Positions 61,080 to 64,000 of a stretch of 64,000 bases of DNA are shown here, piece by piece. Within the stretch, counting starts at the first letter, position 1. Each line of letters starts with the position of its first letter. The position numbers were made by a program, and so were the translations under genes. The DNA lies in contig DIXJ01000002.1 of the NCBI GenBank assembly GCA_002436015.1, forward strand, positions 1-64,000, read 5' to 3'. Below the pieces are notes generated by a model. The model did no database searches and was not told the origin of the DNA. It saw only the letters and a list, made by a program, of their open reading frames with translations. The DNA is from Synergistaceae bacterium UBA6083. GTDB taxonomy: Bacteria > Synergistota > Synergistia > Synergistales > 79-D21.

Positions 61080-61564
61080 GAATCAGGCTTTTATTCGATG
61101 CAGGAAGGAGTTGTCGAGAGGTGGGAAATAGGAACAAGGAATTGTTCGATAAAAAGCTGGGGGGAATTGACTCCGAAGAGGAGAGAAACACGATCAAAGA
61201 CATCAGGGAAATGCTCACCACTCTCGTGAAAAAAAGAGGGGGGGAAATTGTTTACGGGGATGGTCCAAAAAAAACCGCCTTCTTTTCCAAGTGGACCTCG
61301 TATGGGAATCGAACAAGCGTAACGATCGCGTATGAAAAGTCGAAAAACGAGTTCGACCTCTGGTTTCTTTACGAAGACCTTGATGAGAAAAGGCCAACGC
61401 TGAAGGAAAAACTGGTGAAATGCCTGGTTAACCACTTTCCCTACCTACTAGGAGACAAAGTAATAAAAAGAAAGTCGGCTGAGGAGACGAACAATCCCTG
61501 TCTTCCGATTTCCAAGTGCACCGGAAAGGTCCATTTGCTGGAGGAATGCCTGAAACTGCTCTGA
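61055..61564 (+). CDS. Small unknown protein overlapping the GIY-YIG/YaaA gene
   Basis: The protein has 169 residues, is basic, and has no recognised domain. Short features: KKTAFFSKWTSYGNRTSVTI, then FDLWFLYEDL and a C-terminal CTGKVHLLEECLKLL. GTG 61055 lies within the end of the preceding gene (25-base overlap) with CGGGGGT upstream, so it is translated from the same mRNA. It may be a partner of the fusion protein. GC is lower than in the neighbour. Confidence 0.5.
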   Translation: MGTDDYAIRIRLLFDAGRSCREVGNRNKELFDKKLGGIDSEEERNTIKDIREMLTTLVKKRGGEIVYGDGPKKTAFFSKWTSYGNRTSVTIAYEKSKNEFDLWFLYEDLDEKRPTLKEKLVKCLVNHFPYLLGDKVIKRKSAEETNNPCLPISKCTGKVHLLEECLKLL

Positions 61565-61655
61565 TGAATAAAGGCTTACGGTTTTGTTGTTGAGCAATTG
61601 AGGCATGCTCCATATCGCACGTGCCCGGTTTTGTACCGACAATAGGGGGATTGCC

Positions 61656-64000
61656 TTGAGAGAAACGGATAGAGGCCTGGCCTTTTCACCAAGCGACCTT
61701 TGCACGTTTTCGAAAAGTCCCTTCGCTTCCTGGATGGACCGTTGGTACCTGTCCGTCGCGGGATGGCAGCCTGCGCCCTTTTCGTTCGGCGCGAACGTTT
61801 TCCCGGATTGCGCCCCCGACGAAGAGGAACCCGAAATGGATATCCTGGCGAACAAGGGGATCGAGCACGAGAAACGGTTCCTCGAAAAGCTTCGGGGAGA
61901 AGGAAAAACGATCGTCGAGCTGGACAGCCGGGACCCGGCCCTCACCCGAGAGGCCCTGGCAAGCGGGGCAGACGTGATTTACCAGGCCTGGCTCGAGAGC
62001 GCCGATGGAATCTTTGGGGGCTACGCGGACTTCCTGGTGCGGACCGGCAGCTCCCCGGACGGTGCCCCGCTTTACGAGGCTTGGGACACGAAGCTCGCCC
62101 GCTCCACGAAACCGACCTTCATCCTCCAGCTCTGCCTGTATTCCGAGATGCTGGCCGACATGCAGGGGGTTCTCCCCGACCGCATTGGGGTTGTTCTCGG
62201 TACCGGGGAACTGAAAACCTACCCGCTCAATCGCTTCCTCCACCTTCACCGCGTCATCAAGCGGCGTTTCCTGGATTTCCAGGCGTCCTTCGATCCCGAA
62301 AACCCGCCCCATCCGGCCGATTCCCGGGAGCACGGCCACTGGTCGAACCTGGCCGGGCGAATCCTCGAGAGCCTCGATCACCTTTGCCGGGTTGCCAACA
62401 TCACCCGCGGCCAGGTCAGGAAGCTGGAGGCCGCCGGCACCACCCGCCTGCGGGAACTAGCCGAAAGCCAAATCAAGCGTGTTCCGGGCATCGCTCCCCA
62501 GGTCCTGTCGCGGCTGAAGCTCCAGGCTTCCCTGCAGATCCTCTCCGAGGGCCGGGATGTTCCGGAATACCGGGTCGCCCCCCTGGACCCGGACGCTCCC
62601 CGGCGAGGCCTGGCGGGGCTTCCCCCCGCTTCCCCGATGGACGTGTTTTTCGACCTGGAGGGCTACCCCTTCGCGGAAGGGGGCCTCGAGTACCTCTGGG
62701 GCACCGTGACGGAAGAGGAGGGCACGCCGGTTTTCCGGGACTGGTGGGCTCATGATGCCGTACAGGAAAAGGCCGCCTTCGAGGGGTTCATGGACTGGGC
62801 CATGGAGCGCTTCCGCACGGATCCCTCCATGCACGTCTACCACTACGCCCCCTACGAGACCGCCGTCGTCAGGCGGCTTTCCGGCAAGTATGCCACCCGG
62901 GAGGACGAAGTCGACGAATTGCTCCGCAGCCAGGTCTTCGTGGATCTTTACCCGATCGTTCGGCAGGGCCTGGTGGTCGGAACGCGCGGCTACTCCCTGA
63001 AGGACGTCGAGCACCTCTACCGGGGCCGTCGCGCCGGGGAGGTCGTGAACGCCGGGGCCTCAGTGGTGGCCTACCATGACTGGTTGGCGAGCGGCGAACC
63101 GCCCGAGTGGCAAGACTCCCCTCTGCTCCGGCAGATCCGGGACTACAACGAGGAGGACTGCGTGTCCACCTGGGAACTGGCGGTCTGGCTGAGGCAGCGC
63201 CAGGCGGAGGCGGGGATCGCCTGGGCGGGCCCGGAATCGGACGAAGAAGAGGAAAAGCCCGAAAAACTTTCGGCGGACCCCGATGGCACCTTCGAATTGA
63301 GGAAGGCCCGCAGGAGGGAACTGCCGGAAAAACTCGACCGGCGCTGCGGCGGAAGCCCCGAGAAGGAAAAGGCCCGGCTGCTCGGCGGGCTTGCCGGCTA
63401 CCACTGGCGGGAGGCTAAGCCCGTTTTCTGGAAGAAGTATGACCGAGCGGAAAAGGCGCACGAGGAACTGGTCGAAGATCCGGATTGTCTCGGGGCGCTC
63501 CGGATCGCCGGAAGCCCCAGGCCCGACAAGCGTTCGCTGATTTACACCTACACTTTCGATCCCGACCAGGACACGAAGGTCCAGGAAGGGGATCGCTGCA
63601 TCGTCTCCTCGGACCTCTCCCTTAAACCGGCCCTGTACCTCCTGGACCGGGAGAACGGCCGGGCCGAACTGAGAATCGGGAACAAAAACGGCGAACTTCC
63701 TCCTCTCCTGAGCCTGCTGCCGAACGAATATGTGCCTGCCGACGTCATCGAGGACACGCTCCACGAAATCGCCGAAGGCTGGGTGGAAGGATTGGCACCC
63801 TCGGGGGCCGTCGGGGACCTGCTGTCGGCGGCCGCCCCGCGCATGAAGGACGGATTCGGTCCCTTCTGCCATCGGCCCGAAAGGGGCCTTCCCGGCATCA
63901 TCGAGGCGGCCTCGAACCTGGACGATTCGGTCCTGGCCATCCAGGGGCCTCCGGGATCCGGCAAGACCTACACCGCCAGCCGGATCATCGCCGAGCTTGC
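61656..64000 (+). CDS. TM0106-type RecB nuclease with DEDD exonuclease and helicase domains, 3' end cut off
   Basis: Translation from TTG 61656 (AGGGGGA upstream) stays open to the window end, 781 residues. Residues 1-170 are a RecB-family nuclease: FSPSDLCTFSKSPFASWMDR at the start, GGYADFLV near 122 and AWDTKLA near 145 (Asp and Asp-x-Lys). Residues 325-520 are an RNase-H-like DEDD exonuclease: VFFDLEGYPF, YHYAPYETAVVRRLSG, YSLKDVEHLY, RDYNEEDCVSTWEL. At 763 a helicase domain opens with IQGPPGSGKTYT. Such nuclease-exonuclease-helicase proteins occur in defence islands and in Cas4-like contexts. The rest of the helicase must lie to the right. Confidence 0.85.
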   Translation, partial: MRETDRGLAFSPSDLCTFSKSPFASWMDRWYLSVAGWQPAPFSFGANVFPDCAPDEEEPEMDILANKGIEHEKRFLEKLRGEGKTIVELDSRDPALTREALASGADVIYQAWLESADGIFGGYADFLVRTGSSPDGAPLYEAWDTKLARSTKPTFILQLCLYSEMLADMQGVLPDRIGVVLGTGELKTYPLNRFLHLHRVIKRRFLDFQASFDPENPPHPADSREHGHWSNLAGRILESLDHLCRVANITRGQVRKLEAAGTTRLRELAESQIKRVPGIAPQVLSRLKLQASLQILSEGRDVPEYRVAPLDPDAPRRGLAGLPPASPMDVFFDLEGYPFAEGGLEYLWGTVTEEEGTPVFRDWWAHDAVQEKAAFEGFMDWAMERFRTDPSMHVYHYAPYETAVVRRLSGKYATREDEVDELLRSQVFVDLYPIVRQGLVVGTRGYSLKDVEHLYRGRRAGEVVNAGASVVAYHDWLASGEPPEWQDSPLLRQIRDYNEEDCVSTWELAVWLRQRQAEAGIAWAGPESDEEEEKPEKLSADPDGTFELRKARRRELPEKLDRRCGGSPEKEKARLLGGLAGYHWREAKPVFWKKYDRAEKAHEELVEDPDCLGALRIAGSPRPDKRSLIYTYTFDPDQDTKVQEGDRCIVSSDLSLKPALYLLDRENGRAELRIGNKNGELPPLLSLLPNEYVPADVIEDTLHEIAEGWVEGLAPSGAVGDLLSAAAPRMKDGFGPFCHRPERGLPGIIEAASNLDDSVLAIQGPPGSGKTYTASRIIAEL

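Noticed and set aside
1..64000. CRISPR arrays, rRNA genes, intact tRNA genes, insertion-sequence transposases or phage integrases
   Set aside because: I looked for regular direct repeats, conserved rRNA stretches, complete cloverleafs and transposase or integrase motifs and found none.

Overview
The window looks like a piece of a Synergistota genome, an anaerobic amino-acid fermenter. Four things point there: a truncated outer-membrane porin ending in a terminal Phe; two exported proteins with a Cys-containing C-terminal sorting tail of the Synergist-CTERM type; three sets of TRAP transporter genes; and a glycine/sarcosine/betaine-reductase type component B whose large subunit is a selenoprotein. 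GC is high through most of the left half. It drops clearly from about 31.2 kb, where an accessory and defence region begins.

Left half (1-31 kb), metabolism. After the porin come a sulfatase and its radical-SAM maturase (1.1-4.1 kb, minus strand), a DMT-family exporter, and a first TRAP operon (5.4-8.4 kb) whose large permease gene carries a one-base frameshift. An XRE-cupin regulator is divergent from a reductase operon: pyruvoyl proprotein subunit (GrdE-like), a selenocysteine-containing GrdB-like subunit read through UGA at 11529 with a clear SECIS hairpin, GrdX, an opine-dehydrogenase-like enzyme and an ornithine-cyclodeaminase-like enzyme. A FadR/FCD regulator with a consensus promoter and adjacent palindromic operator heads a second operon: amidohydrolase, TRAP DctQ and DctM, 2-hydroxyacid dehydrogenase, aminotransferase, TRAP DctP. 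Together these genes suggest uptake and reductive or oxidative breakdown of an N-substituted amino acid or opine-like compound; the substrate cannot be read from sequence. Next are a flavodoxin-like reductase, an XRE-ImmA regulator followed by two decayed genes, an acetoacetate-decarboxylase-like protein with an SDR, an internally duplicated membrane protein, an ATC-hydrolase-family protein and an exported GH81 beta-1,3-glucanase.

Junction (31.1-31.9 kb). This AT-richer stretch holds a promoter-like site with a large inverted repeat, a 35-codon reading frame, a 31-base segment matching the 3' end of a selenocysteine tRNA (a possible attachment-site scar) and a perfect 62-bp palindrome.

Right half (31.9-64 kb), defence island. 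In order: SIR2 plus HerA (minus strand); a nonsense-interrupted small gene coupled to an unknown gene; a type I restriction locus with an Mrr-like nuclease and an unknown acidic protein inserted between hsdS and hsdR; McrB and McrC; an HD-domain protein; a two-gene toxin-antitoxin-like pair under four copies of a CTAACCAACA-type operator; an ammonium channel; a small protein with a PD-(D/E)XK-like motif; a WYL regulator divergent from a ClpP-like protease coupled to an AAA+ ATPase; a PD-(D/E)XK protein; a GIY-YIG/YaaA-like fusion with a small partner; and the first 782 codons of a TM0106-type RecB nuclease/DEDD exonuclease/helicase. A hairpin-bearing dispersed repeat lies on both sides of the toxin-antitoxin/ammonium channel segment.

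The best candidates for undescribed systems are the WYL-ClpP-AAA+ module (54.5-58.3 kb), the GIY-YIG/YaaA fusion (59.5-61.6 kb) and the operator-rich nucleotidyltransferase pair (51.0-52.2 kb). All functional calls rest on motif recognition by eye; no database search was run.
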